From assembly GCA_027592135.1 (NCBI GenBank), contig JAQCIJ010000005.1, positions 1 to 47,580 on the forward strand: DNA of 47,580 bases, written 5' to 3'. Below, piece after piece: positions 37,398 to 45,431 of the stretch. This DNA is from a bacterium (GTDB taxonomy: Bacteria > Patescibacteriota > Gracilibacteria > Peribacterales > Peribacteraceae). The notes below the pieces were generated by a model. The model was given only the letters and a program-made list of their open reading frames with translations, did not search any database and was not told the DNA's origin. Position 1 is the first letter of the stretch, and the number at the start of each line of letters is the position of its first letter. Made by a program: the position numbers and the translations under genes.

Positions 37398-38589
37398 CTA
37401 CATTATGTGCTGTCTTAACAGTTTGGAAGAAGCTTTGTATAGCATCCACAACTCTTTCTAGATCTTCTTCCATTAATCCTGCATGGCAGGGAAGACGTAA
37501 AAGTTTCACATATGTACCTTCTGTAACGGGAAGATCCCCTTGCTTACTACCTAGCATCTTGCCCACTTCCGATTCATGCAATGGCATAAAATGAAATGCA
37601 GACGCAATGCCTTGCTCATCTAGGTATTTCGATAAAGCATCTCGCTCCTCATGCGATGAAAGTATGATGTAGAAGATGTATCCATTGTGGTCACAGCCAA
37701 GGGGGACAGATGGGAGACTAAAGCCGTGTTCTTGTGCTAGAGCTTCTAGATGATGCAAGTAATATGACCAGATCTGTCGGTGAGCATCTACCCTCTTTTG
37801 TATTCCCTGTAATTGTGCAAAAAGTACTGCGGCACTCATTGCTGATGGAGCAAAAGACGATCCAATATCTTTCCACTCATAATAGGAACATTCCCCACGG
37901 CGAAATGCTGCACGATTGGTTCCTTTTTCTAGAAGTATCTCCGCTCTTTCTATCAAATGTGGTTCATTGATGAAGATCGCACCTCCTTCTCCACAACTAA
38001 TGAGTTTCGTTGCGTGAAAACTTAGGCATCCTAACGTACCCATCGTTCCAAGTGCCTTTCCATGATACTGAGAATGACATGCATGTGCTGCATCTTCAAT
38101 GATTTGAAGATCATGCGCTTTGGCTATTTCTAAAATACGGTTCATCTCACAAGAAACACCAGCATAGTGCATTGGCACTATGGCTCGAGTTTGAGCCGTG
38201 CAAAGTGAAGCCACATGCTTTGTATCTAGGTTCATGGTATCGGCTCGTATATCTGCAAAAACAGGCTTTGCACCGCAACGCATAAATGCATTTGCGGTTG
38301 AAGGATGTGTGAATGACGGCATGATGACCTCGTCCCCTTCTTCTAGCCCACAAAGAAGGGCTGCTAGCTCCAATGCTCCGGTGCACGAGTGTGTTAGCAA
38401 AACCTTAGAAACACCGTAGCTTTCCTCAAACCATTTTTCGCATATGTGTACCATTGCTGAATCCCCACCCCAGTCTCCACTCTTGAGTACCTGTGATACC
38501 AATGCTTCTTCTGCACCGAAAGTACAAGGCTCGTGGAGTTGAATTGGTTTCATGCCTTCAGCATATCTCTTTCGTATAGTATATATCAA
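37366..38589 (-). CDS. DegT/DnrJ/EryC1 (WecE-like) sugar aminotransferase
   Basis: LTHSCTGALELAALL; EEGDEVIMPSFTHPSTANAF; IIEDAAHACHSQYHGKALGTMGTLGCLSFHATKLISCGEGGAI. Confidence 0.92.
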   Translation of the reverse strand: MIYTIRKRYAEGMKPIQLHEPCTFGAEEALVSQVLKSGDWGGDSAMVHICEKWFEESYGVSKVLLTHSCTGALELAALLCGLEEGDEVIMPSFTHPSTANAFMRCGAKPVFADIRADTMNLDTKHVASLCTAQTRAIVPMHYAGVSCEMNRILEIAKAHDLQIIEDAAHACHSQYHGKALGTMGTLGCLSFHATKLISCGEGGAIFINEPHLIERAEILLEKGTNRAAFRRGECSYYEWKDIGSSFAPSAMSAAVLFAQLQGIQKRVDAHRQIWSYYLHHLEALAQEHGFSLPSVPLGCDHNGYIFYIILSSHEERDALSKYLDEQGIASAFHFMPLHESEVGKMLGSKQGDLPVTEGTYVKLLRLPCHAGLMEEDLERVVDAIQSFFQTVKTAHNVDAAIAHYEKA

Positions 38590-38619
38590 TTTCTTTCTCT
38601 GAGATGATGGGTGCCAACT

Positions 38620-39363
38620 TTACACGCTCTTCTTTACTGCTTTTACGATCCACATTGTTGTCCACACAGACTGTATCTCTTCGCATTGAAAATTTTCTGA
38701 CTCCAGCAAACTCTCAAGAGAACTTCGTGTATAGATGTTGCGAATAGGTGGCAGATGAAATACATATTTTTTTATAGCATTTCCAAATCGTGTTCGTAAG
38801 CATGAAAATACGGATGGGTTTTTAGGAATGGTACATATGATGTGACCTTCATCTTTTAGAACCCTCCAGCACTCTGAAAGAACCTTCCTTGGTTCATCTA
38901 CATAGTCCAGAAGTCCCATACTTATAACCCAATCAAATTCTTGATCTTGAAATGGTACGCGCATTGCATCTCCAACATGCACGTCCCATTTACTCTCATC
39001 AATAGAGCGCAATTCGTCTTTTGCAAGGGCAATCATTTTTTCTGAATAGTCGATGCCCGTTACATGATTGCACTGAGGAATACATAATTTCATATGTACC
39101 CCAGAGCCACATCCAACATCAAGAAGCTTGTCGCATTTTTGAAGAGAGCACATATCCTGTAGTATCTTTGTGCGTTTGTGTAAAAATTGAAACACAATGA
39201 ATTTAGGTGAAAGATATGCATGTCTAGCATACAAGCCTGCAAAATCATCTGCCCTTCTTTTCCAGTAATCTTTCATATTTTTACTGTCTACTATCTTCAT
39301 AGAGTGCATTGTACACGATGGTTCATATCTCAAAAATATCTCATTCAGAGAACTAGATTTCAA
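38620..39363 (-). CDS. Class I SAM-dependent methyltransferase
   Basis: LLDVGCGSGVHMKLCIPQCNHVTGIDYSEKMIALAKDEL; true start may be an internal Met. Confidence 0.87.
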   Translation of the reverse strand: MKSSSLNEIFLRYEPSCTMHSMKIVDSKNMKDYWKRRADDFAGLYARHAYLSPKFIVFQFLHKRTKILQDMCSLQKCDKLLDVGCGSGVHMKLCIPQCNHVTGIDYSEKMIALAKDELRSIDESKWDVHVGDAMRVPFQDQEFDWVISMGLLDYVDEPRKVLSECWRVLKDEGHIICTIPKNPSVFSCLRTRFGNAIKKYVFHLPPIRNIYTRSSLESLLESENFQCEEIQSVWTTMWIVKAVKKSV

Positions 39364-40750
39364 TCACCTCATCTCTCTCTGGCATCAGAACTTCGATGTC
39401 TTTATTTGCAGCTATAACGCGTTCTTTGAGTGGAAGCATTTGCTCTTCTTCTCCGTGTACAAGAATCAGTTTTTTTACACCCTCTGTATCCTTGATAAAG
39501 CTATCGAGATCGACCATATCTGCATGACCTGAATATGCATTGATGTATACCGTCTCTGCTTTTTTCTGATACATCTTGTCGAAGATTTTTACCTCAGTCA
39601 CCTCAGGGTCGATAATACTGCGACCCAATGTATTCTTCGCCATGTATCCCACGGCAAGAATGGTGTTTCGCTCATCTTCTATTTCATTTTTTAAGTGATG
39701 TCGCACGCGTCCCGCTTCGCACATTCCGCTTCCAGCCATAATAATCATCGGGCCAGGAGTTCCATTTATCTCCTTACTTTCTTCGACGCTATCTGTGTAT
39801 TTTACGAGTGAGAAATGGAATGGGTTGTGTGCTTTTGCGAGGAAGTTTTCGTACATGGCTTTGTCGTAACATTCAGGGTGCTTCATAAACACTTCGGTGA
39901 CTTTTGTGGCCAGTGGTGAATCGATAACAATTGGAATAGCCGGAATATCTTTGGCATCCCATAACACATGGAGGTCGTACACAATTTCTTGTGTGCGCTC
40001 TAAAGAGAACGCAGGGATGATTACTTTTCCTCCGCGCTTCGCTGTGCGAATAATGACATCTTTGAGATCTTTTTTTGCACTCTCGATACCACCGTGTTCA
40101 CGGTTTCCGTACGTACTTTCACAGATCAGCACTTCTACCGGAGGCATTTTTGCCGGGTCACGGATAATCGGCAACATGCTTCGTCCGAGGTCTCCACTAA
40201 ATCCTATATTTCTCGTGACGCCATTTTCTACAATTTCCAATACCACCATTGCAGCACCAATAATGTGTCCTGCATCGAGAAACTTTGCCTTTACCCCTTC
40301 GCATACGTCGAACCATTCGTTGTAGTTTTCTCCTTCGAAGTTCTCGAGACAGTTTTCAACATCTTCGATGGTATAGAGTGGTCCATCACACTGCATCATA
40401 GATTTTGCAAGATACTTACAAAAATACTCCTCGTCTTTTGTGTTGATGAATGCACTATCTGCAAGCATCACAGCAGCGAGATCTTTTGTAGCGTATGTAC
40501 AGTGAATCGGAGCTTTAAATCCTTTTTTACTGAGGAGTGGGACACGTCCAACGTGATCTGCGTGTGCGTGGGATAAGATCATCGCATCGATCGTACTTGG
40601 ATCGAAAGGAAACTCTGCATTCTTTACCGCAGACTCCTGTCTGTGACCTTGGAATAGACCGCAGTCCAAAAGGATCTTTTTACCGTTTACCTGAATTTCG
40701 TGGCAGCTCCCTGTTACCTCTCGGGCTGCTCCATGGGGGATTATTTTCAT
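39353..40750 (-). CDS. MBL-fold beta-CASP RNase-like metallo-hydrolase
   Basis: DAMILSHAHADHVGRVPLL; IGFSGDLGR; GGKVIIPAFSLERTQEIVYDL; SGMCEAGRVRHHL; ILVHGEEEQM. Confidence 0.93.
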   Translation of the reverse strand: MKIIPHGAAREVTGSCHEIQVNGKKILLDCGLFQGHRQESAVKNAEFPFDPSTIDAMILSHAHADHVGRVPLLSKKGFKAPIHCTYATKDLAAVMLADSAFINTKDEEYFCKYLAKSMMQCDGPLYTIEDVENCLENFEGENYNEWFDVCEGVKAKFLDAGHIIGAAMVVLEIVENGVTRNIGFSGDLGRSMLPIIRDPAKMPPVEVLICESTYGNREHGGIESAKKDLKDVIIRTAKRGGKVIIPAFSLERTQEIVYDLHVLWDAKDIPAIPIVIDSPLATKVTEVFMKHPECYDKAMYENFLAKAHNPFHFSLVKYTDSVEESKEINGTPGPMIIMAGSGMCEAGRVRHHLKNEIEDERNTILAVGYMAKNTLGRSIIDPEVTEVKIFDKMYQKKAETVYINAYSGHADMVDLDSFIKDTEGVKKLILVHGEEEQMLPLKERVIAANKDIEVLMPERDEVIEI

Positions 40751-40769
40751 AAGGTCAGTATATAATAGA

Positions 40770-40796
40770 AGGTGCAGAGGGTACAGAAGGTGCAGA
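40770..40796. repeat. AGGTGCAGA nonamer x3
   Basis: AGGTGCAGA GGGTACAGA AGGTGCAGA, between the beta-CASP and CAP genes. Confidence 0.85.
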
Positions 40797-40870
40797 TGTT
40801 ATATCTTGATACCTAAAAACAGGAATATTATCACTGCATTAAGCCAATAATCGTCTATACTCTGACTGAG

Positions 40871-41632
40871 ATGATCAAAAAGACCATTGCCCCTTTTATG
40901 ACTTTAACTACAGCTATCCTTAGTACTGTAGTTGCTCTAAGTATACCCACTCCTCAAGTACATGCCAGTGCCCATAGCCTAGAAGAACATGTGGCTGCAC
41001 GTCGTGCTAGTAGAAGTGTGGCACCTGTCTCGAATCGTATTATCCTTCAGAAAAGTACTTCCCGAACAACAACACAAGACCGAAGAAGTCAGCGACTCAA
41101 CCAGAGGCGTTTGCGCACAGTTTCGGTACCGAAAGCTCCTGTACGCACAACATCCCTCTCGAGTTTGCAGCGCAGGGAATCGCGTCGATCGAAGCGACTC
41201 GCCGGAAAGCCAGTCCCAGTAAAACAGCACGTAACTGATGGTGTAAATATGGAAAGAGCAAAACAAGGAATTGCCCCTCTTCGGTACCACACAGATCTAG
41301 AAACTGCAGCTCAAGCACACGCACAGGATATGAGTATTAAAGAATATTTCTCTCATGAGAATCTAGAGGGAGAGCGCAGTGGAGATCGTATTAAGAAGAC
41401 AGGGTACGGCGTAATAAATGCTCAAGAGTGTCGCTGCAGTTACAAAGTATTCCTTGCGGAAAACATCGCCAAAGGGCAAAGTAGTGTAGTGCAAGTTATC
41501 AAGGAATGGATGGAGTCATCTAGTCACCGAGAGGCAATGCTTTCTAAAGACTACCAAGAAATTGGTGTCGGTATTGTTGATGATATTTGGGTCTTGAACT
41601 TTGGGAGTGTGGATATTACACCAGGGCGATAG
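40871..41632 (+). CDS. Secreted CAP (SCP/PR1)-domain protein
   Basis: Signal peptide; VNMERAKQGIAPLRYHTDLETAAQAHAQDMSIKEYFSHENLEG; ENIAKGQSSVVQVIKEWMESSSHREAML. Confidence 0.9.
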   Translation: MIKKTIAPFMTLTTAILSTVVALSIPTPQVHASAHSLEEHVAARRASRSVAPVSNRIILQKSTSRTTTQDRRSQRLNQRRLRTVSVPKAPVRTTSLSSLQRRESRRSKRLAGKPVPVKQHVTDGVNMERAKQGIAPLRYHTDLETAAQAHAQDMSIKEYFSHENLEGERSGDRIKKTGYGVINAQECRCSYKVFLAENIAKGQSSVVQVIKEWMESSSHREAMLSKDYQEIGVGIVDDIWVLNFGSVDITPGR

Positions 41633-41674
41633 CAATGAAGCAAATCTGAAATGTTGAATAGATACTTCGTACAT

Positions 41675-41766
41675 TGTCTGGAACCATGATTTTCATGATG
41701 AAAGGATGTCCAGGATTGTAAAGAATCATGAAAATCCAATAATCCTTCGAATCATGGTTCCAGACA
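41675..41766. repeat. Palindromic MITE-like element in a convergent intergenic region
   Basis: Perfect 17-bp inverted repeat TGTCTGGAACCATGATT / AATCATGGTTCCAGACA plus nested 12-bp GATTTTCATGAT / ATCATGAAAATC. Confidence 0.85.
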
Positions 41767-41783
41767 GGGGGTGAGGAAAAATT

Positions 41784-42503
41784 TCACCCCTCCAAATCAA
41801 CAGACTTCAGTAGATCACTTTTTTCAGCATCTGTCAGCAATCGAAACTCGTTATCTTTCAACAGAGGACTGAGTGTCATAATGCGTGTACGCTCTAGAAA
41901 TCGCAGAGGTGCTCCGATCTTCTGACACATGCGACGAATCTGCCTGTTTTTCCCTTGAGTTAGGGCTATAGTAAATTTCTTATCGGTAATTTTTTTGATG
42001 ACTGCAGGCTTTGTTTTCTCTCCGTCAATCATCACACCATTTTGTAATTTTTCGAGCTGACGGTCTGTTATAGGATCTGTAGTTTCTACTGCGTATTCTT
42101 TTTCGTGATCAAACGATGGGTGTGTTAATCGATAGGCAAGTACGCCATCATTGGTAAATAAGAGCAGTCCTGATGTTTCTTTATCGAGCCTGCCGACTGG
42201 ATAGATTTTTCCTTGGAGATTTTTTGGTAGAAGATCGCGAACCGTGCGATCTGGATGGTCTGGATTATCGACATTACTGGTGATAATTCCTACAGGTTTA
42301 TTCATGAGGTAATAGAGCATTTCTGCGCGGTCTTCGAGAACCTGTCCATCCACTTCTATATTGTCGACTTCTGGATCTGCTTTTTGGCCAATCGTTGCCA
42401 CTTCACCATTAACCTTCACAAGTCCTGCTTCGATGTACTCCTCAGCTTTACGCCGAGAACAGATACCTTGGGCCGAGAGTATTTTTTGCAATCGTTCTTC
42501 CAT
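41784..42503 (-). CDS. Pseudouridine synthase, RsuA/RluB family
   Basis: EERLQKILSAQGICSRRKAEEYIEAGLVKVNGEVA; GRLDKETSGLLLFTNDG; KNRQIRRMCQ; start MEERLQ 9 nt after TATACT. Confidence 0.92.
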   Translation of the reverse strand: MEERLQKILSAQGICSRRKAEEYIEAGLVKVNGEVATIGQKADPEVDNIEVDGQVLEDRAEMLYYLMNKPVGIITSNVDNPDHPDRTVRDLLPKNLQGKIYPVGRLDKETSGLLLFTNDGVLAYRLTHPSFDHEKEYAVETTDPITDRQLEKLQNGVMIDGEKTKPAVIKKITDKKFTIALTQGKNRQIRRMCQKIGAPLRFLERTRIMTLSPLLKDNEFRLLTDAEKSDLLKSVDLEG

Positions 42504-42652
42504 AGGTTCCAGAGTATAGAGATGGATCACTTCTGAGAAGCATTTTGTGCAGAGAGGCCGAGTGGTAAACCGTACGCGTGGCATAGCGCATCAGTACACA
42601 GGGGGTAGGGCTCTCTGGATATAGCGTAGTGTATCGAATACATTTTTTATAC

Positions 42653-42678
42653 AAAAAAAGCGGCTATTTCTAGCCGCC
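42653..42678 (-). terminator. Rho-independent terminator
   Basis: Minus GGCGGCTA-GAAA-TAGCCGC then TTTTTTT. Confidence 0.9.
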
Positions 42679-42697
42679 TTCGTAGTTCTATAGGTGA

Positions 42698-43459
42698 TTA
42701 AATCTCCCTCGCATCTACGACTTCAAGTTTGAGTTTTTCGTAAATAATCTTTGCAGTTTCTGCGCGGTTGATTGCATCGTCCGGTCGGAATGTTCCGGTC
42801 TCCACTCCTGTTGCTGATGTGTCTCCACTTACGATTCCATAGAGATTTGCGTAGGCAATATCCGCTTCGAATCGGTGCCCCTGTGTATCGACAAAACTTG
42901 AATAGAGAGGAAGTACTTCGTCACCAAATATATCATGGAGCATTGTCAAAACTTCTACACGCGTTGCAGAACGGTTAAGATCAGCAGGAAGTCTCGGATC
43001 CAATAGGCGTACACCAAGATTTTCTGCACAAGCAACGTAGGATCTAGACCAGTGATCTGTAGCCTGAGGATGCAGAGGAGTGTTTGTACAGTCTCCTTCA
43101 TTTACCTGAGCTGCCTCCATAGACATCTTGAGCACCTCAGCAATCGTTACCTGGGTTCCTGGACGATACTCACCTGTTGGACGACCCTGGTCGTCTTTAT
43201 AACCAGAAACAATTCCCCACTCAGAAAGTGATGCTACGTATGGGTTATACCAATCTGCATCGGCAACATCGCGAAAGACAGGACCAGTGATATCTTCGAG
43301 TTGCTCGATTACATCAGAAAAGTCTGCAGCATTTGTGGTCTCCCATACTTGAAGCTCTTCTTGAAGTGCTACAATTTCATCGAAGAATTGTGCACCGGCA
43401 GTAGTAACTACTAAGGTGCTAAGTCCGAGGATAGTTCCGAGTCGTCTTGAAAGTTTCAT
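42698..43459 (-). CDS. SLH-domain surface protein
   Basis: Signal peptide; FRDVADADWYNPYVASLSEWGIVSGY...GEYRPGTQVTIAEVLKM; second module ending FRPDDAINRAETAKIIYEKL. Confidence 0.88.
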   Translation of the reverse strand: MKLSRRLGTILGLSTLVVTTAGAQFFDEIVALQEELQVWETTNAADFSDVIEQLEDITGPVFRDVADADWYNPYVASLSEWGIVSGYKDDQGRPTGEYRPGTQVTIAEVLKMSMEAAQVNEGDCTNTPLHPQATDHWSRSYVACAENLGVRLLDPRLPADLNRSATRVEVLTMLHDIFGDEVLPLYSSFVDTQGHRFEADIAYANLYGIVSGDTSATGVETGTFRPDDAINRAETAKIIYEKLKLEVVDAREI

Positions 43460-43509
43460 AATTGTTTTTGTGAATGTTCTCCTTACTATAGCAAATATTA
43501 CGATTTTTC

Positions 43510-45066
43510 TCAATAAGCCTCTTCTGAAGAATTGTTGTCTACTAGATCTTTTTTTGACGTAAAGTCTTCAATGTCCTTTTCTGAAGCCAAAGGCAGTGTG
43601 TAGGTGAATGTCGTTCCCTTTCCAACTTTTGAGGAAACTGTGACATCTCCACCCTGCATCTGCATAAAGTTTTTGGCTATAAATAGACCTAAACCAGCAC
43701 TACTCTCTGCTCCTGTATTCCTCTTTTTCACTCCAGTTCTCGAGAAGAGTTTTTCGATCATCTCTGGAGGCATGCCGTCTCCGGTATCCGACACTTTGAT
43801 GACACCCATACCATCTTTTTTAGAGAGTTCTACTGTAATGCCACCCTTCTTGGTGTATTTAATGGCATTCGAAATAGCATTGGTAATGGATTCTGCTGTT
43901 TTCTCTACGTCTGTCATGATAAAAATTCCTTCTCCTCCTTCTACCTTCAGAGAGAGACCTGCACGCTTAGCAGCTTCTGTATAATCTCTAATGGCACGTT
44001 GTGCAACTTCTACAAGTGGAAGAGGATTCATTTTTACCTCAACAACTCCGCGGTCAAGACGAGAGACATTTAAAATCTCCATCACAAGATGATAGTTACT
44101 GATATTCACCCCATGCAGATCTTCGACAATTCCCCTAAGATCAGGGCTTATCTCCCCATAATCTCCATCGAGGATCATTTCAAGATTCCATCGCATAGCC
44201 GTAATTGGTGCCTTAAGTTGATGGCTAACAATAGAGGTAAAGTCCTTGAGCGCTTGATTTTTGTATCCTAACTCTTGGTTTAGACGGACTATGCGTCCAC
44301 CCATACGTGCAAGAGCAATAACCATCATTAAGGTAAAGAGTGTCATAACACCTCCTGCAATACCGAGGTTTTTCCTTACTTCATTGAGCAGAGCAAACGC
44401 TTCTACTTTTGGCTGCTGAGCAACGACCACCCACATATTTTCCCCTACAGATATAGGAAGAAATGTAGCAACCATCTCTTCTTTCATAGATGGATCGATA
44501 TATTCACTCGTATGCAATATACCGTCGTGTGCTTTATCGATAGCCTCTATGCCCATGTAGTCTTTTACCAGAATTTGCCCTACATCGATCGTTGGATGCG
44601 CAATAAGCGACCCGTGCTGATCGAGGAGAAGCATGTGACCACGAATACCGAGGCGTACATTTCTGAGCCATTTTGAGAGGTGTGCTACGCGGTACTCGAA
44701 TACGAGTACTCCAAGAAACTCTTCTTTGGTCTGAATGGGTACTGCAATCGCTACAACAGGGTCATTTGGAAACTGTGGACGAATATAGAGACCCGAAATA
44801 TAGGGCCGCTTTTCTTTTTTTGCCATGCGAAACCAACTCAAATCAGACAAATCTGCTCCGTATGCATCGAGTGCAGTGGGAAATTCACTCCAAAGTACTC
44901 CCTCTTCATTAACAACAAACGCTCTGTGCACCTGAGGATTGCTCACCATTAGTGCCTTAAGACGAGTTCGTAGAGCTACTTCATCATGCACCTGAACAGC
45001 AGCGATCGTCCCCGGGATAGAGGCGATAGCATGTGCCAGTCGCACGTTTTGCTTAATGTCTTGCAC
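43510..45066 (-). CDS. Sensor histidine kinase, Cache-like sensor domain (5' end cut off by in-frame TAG)
   Basis: Extracytoplasmic Cache-like region, TM, SIVSHQLKAPITAMRWNLEM H-box, N/G boxes, GKGTTFTYTLPL. Confidence 0.88.
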   Translation of the reverse strand: MQDIKQNVRLAHAIASIPGTIAAVQVHDEVALRTRLKALMVSNPQVHRAFVVNEEGVLWSEFPTALDAYGADLSDLSWFRMAKKEKRPYISGLYIRPQFPNDPVVAIAVPIQTKEEFLGVLVFEYRVAHLSKWLRNVRLGIRGHMLLLDQHGSLIAHPTIDVGQILVKDYMGIEAIDKAHDGILHTSEYIDPSMKEEMVATFLPISVGENMWVVVAQQPKVEAFALLNEVRKNLGIAGGVMTLFTLMMVIALARMGGRIVRLNQELGYKNQALKDFTSIVSHQLKAPITAMRWNLEMILDGDYGEISPDLRGIVEDLHGVNISNYHLVMEILNVSRLDRGVVEVKMNPLPLVEVAQRAIRDYTEAAKRAGLSLKVEGGEGIFIMTDVEKTAESITNAISNAIKYTKKGGITVELSKKDGMGVIKVSDTGDGMPPEMIEKLFSRTGVKKRNTGAESSAGLGLFIAKNFMQMQGGDVTVSSKVGKGTTFTYTLPLASEKDIEDFTSKKDLVDNNSSEEAY

Positions 45067-45072
45067 GATAAG

Positions 45073-45303
45073 CTAAGCAAGGTTTCCCGATGCAGAGATA
45101 TTCTCTTCCTCTATGCGCGTTTGAACCGAATTCGAAGATACCTGAAAAGAATAGACACTAAGAAGCGCAATAGGCATAAATGCAGCCAAAAATGGCACAC
45201 TCCATTTAAGCCTGTTTGCGCGCACTTCTTTTTGTAGCATGCCTTCGCGTACCTCGCCGTCTTGTGACTTCGGTAATTCGACCATAGATATGTGTTTTTC
45301 CAA
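45073..45303 (-). pseudogene. N-terminal TM segment of the same sensor kinase, separated by TAG
   Basis: Same frame as 43510..45066; NRLKWSVPFLAAFMPIALLSVYSF TM then ...GNLA-TAG-LIVQDIKQNVRLAHA. Likely ATG at 45285 with TGGTATAAT upstream. Confidence 0.7.
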
Positions 45304-45431
45304 TAATTATACCATATTCTACAAATTCCTGACAGTGTTCTGACTTTGACATTTAACGAGGTTTACGTTGCTGTGTATTGTTGGAAATCGAGTAAGACGC
45401 TATAATGATATGAACATTCCTAAAAATACAT

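Noticed and set aside
38620-39363. Overlap between beta-CASP RNase and methyltransferase starts as evidence of a fusion
   Set aside because: Only 11 bp and different frames; methyltransferase probably starts at an internal Met.
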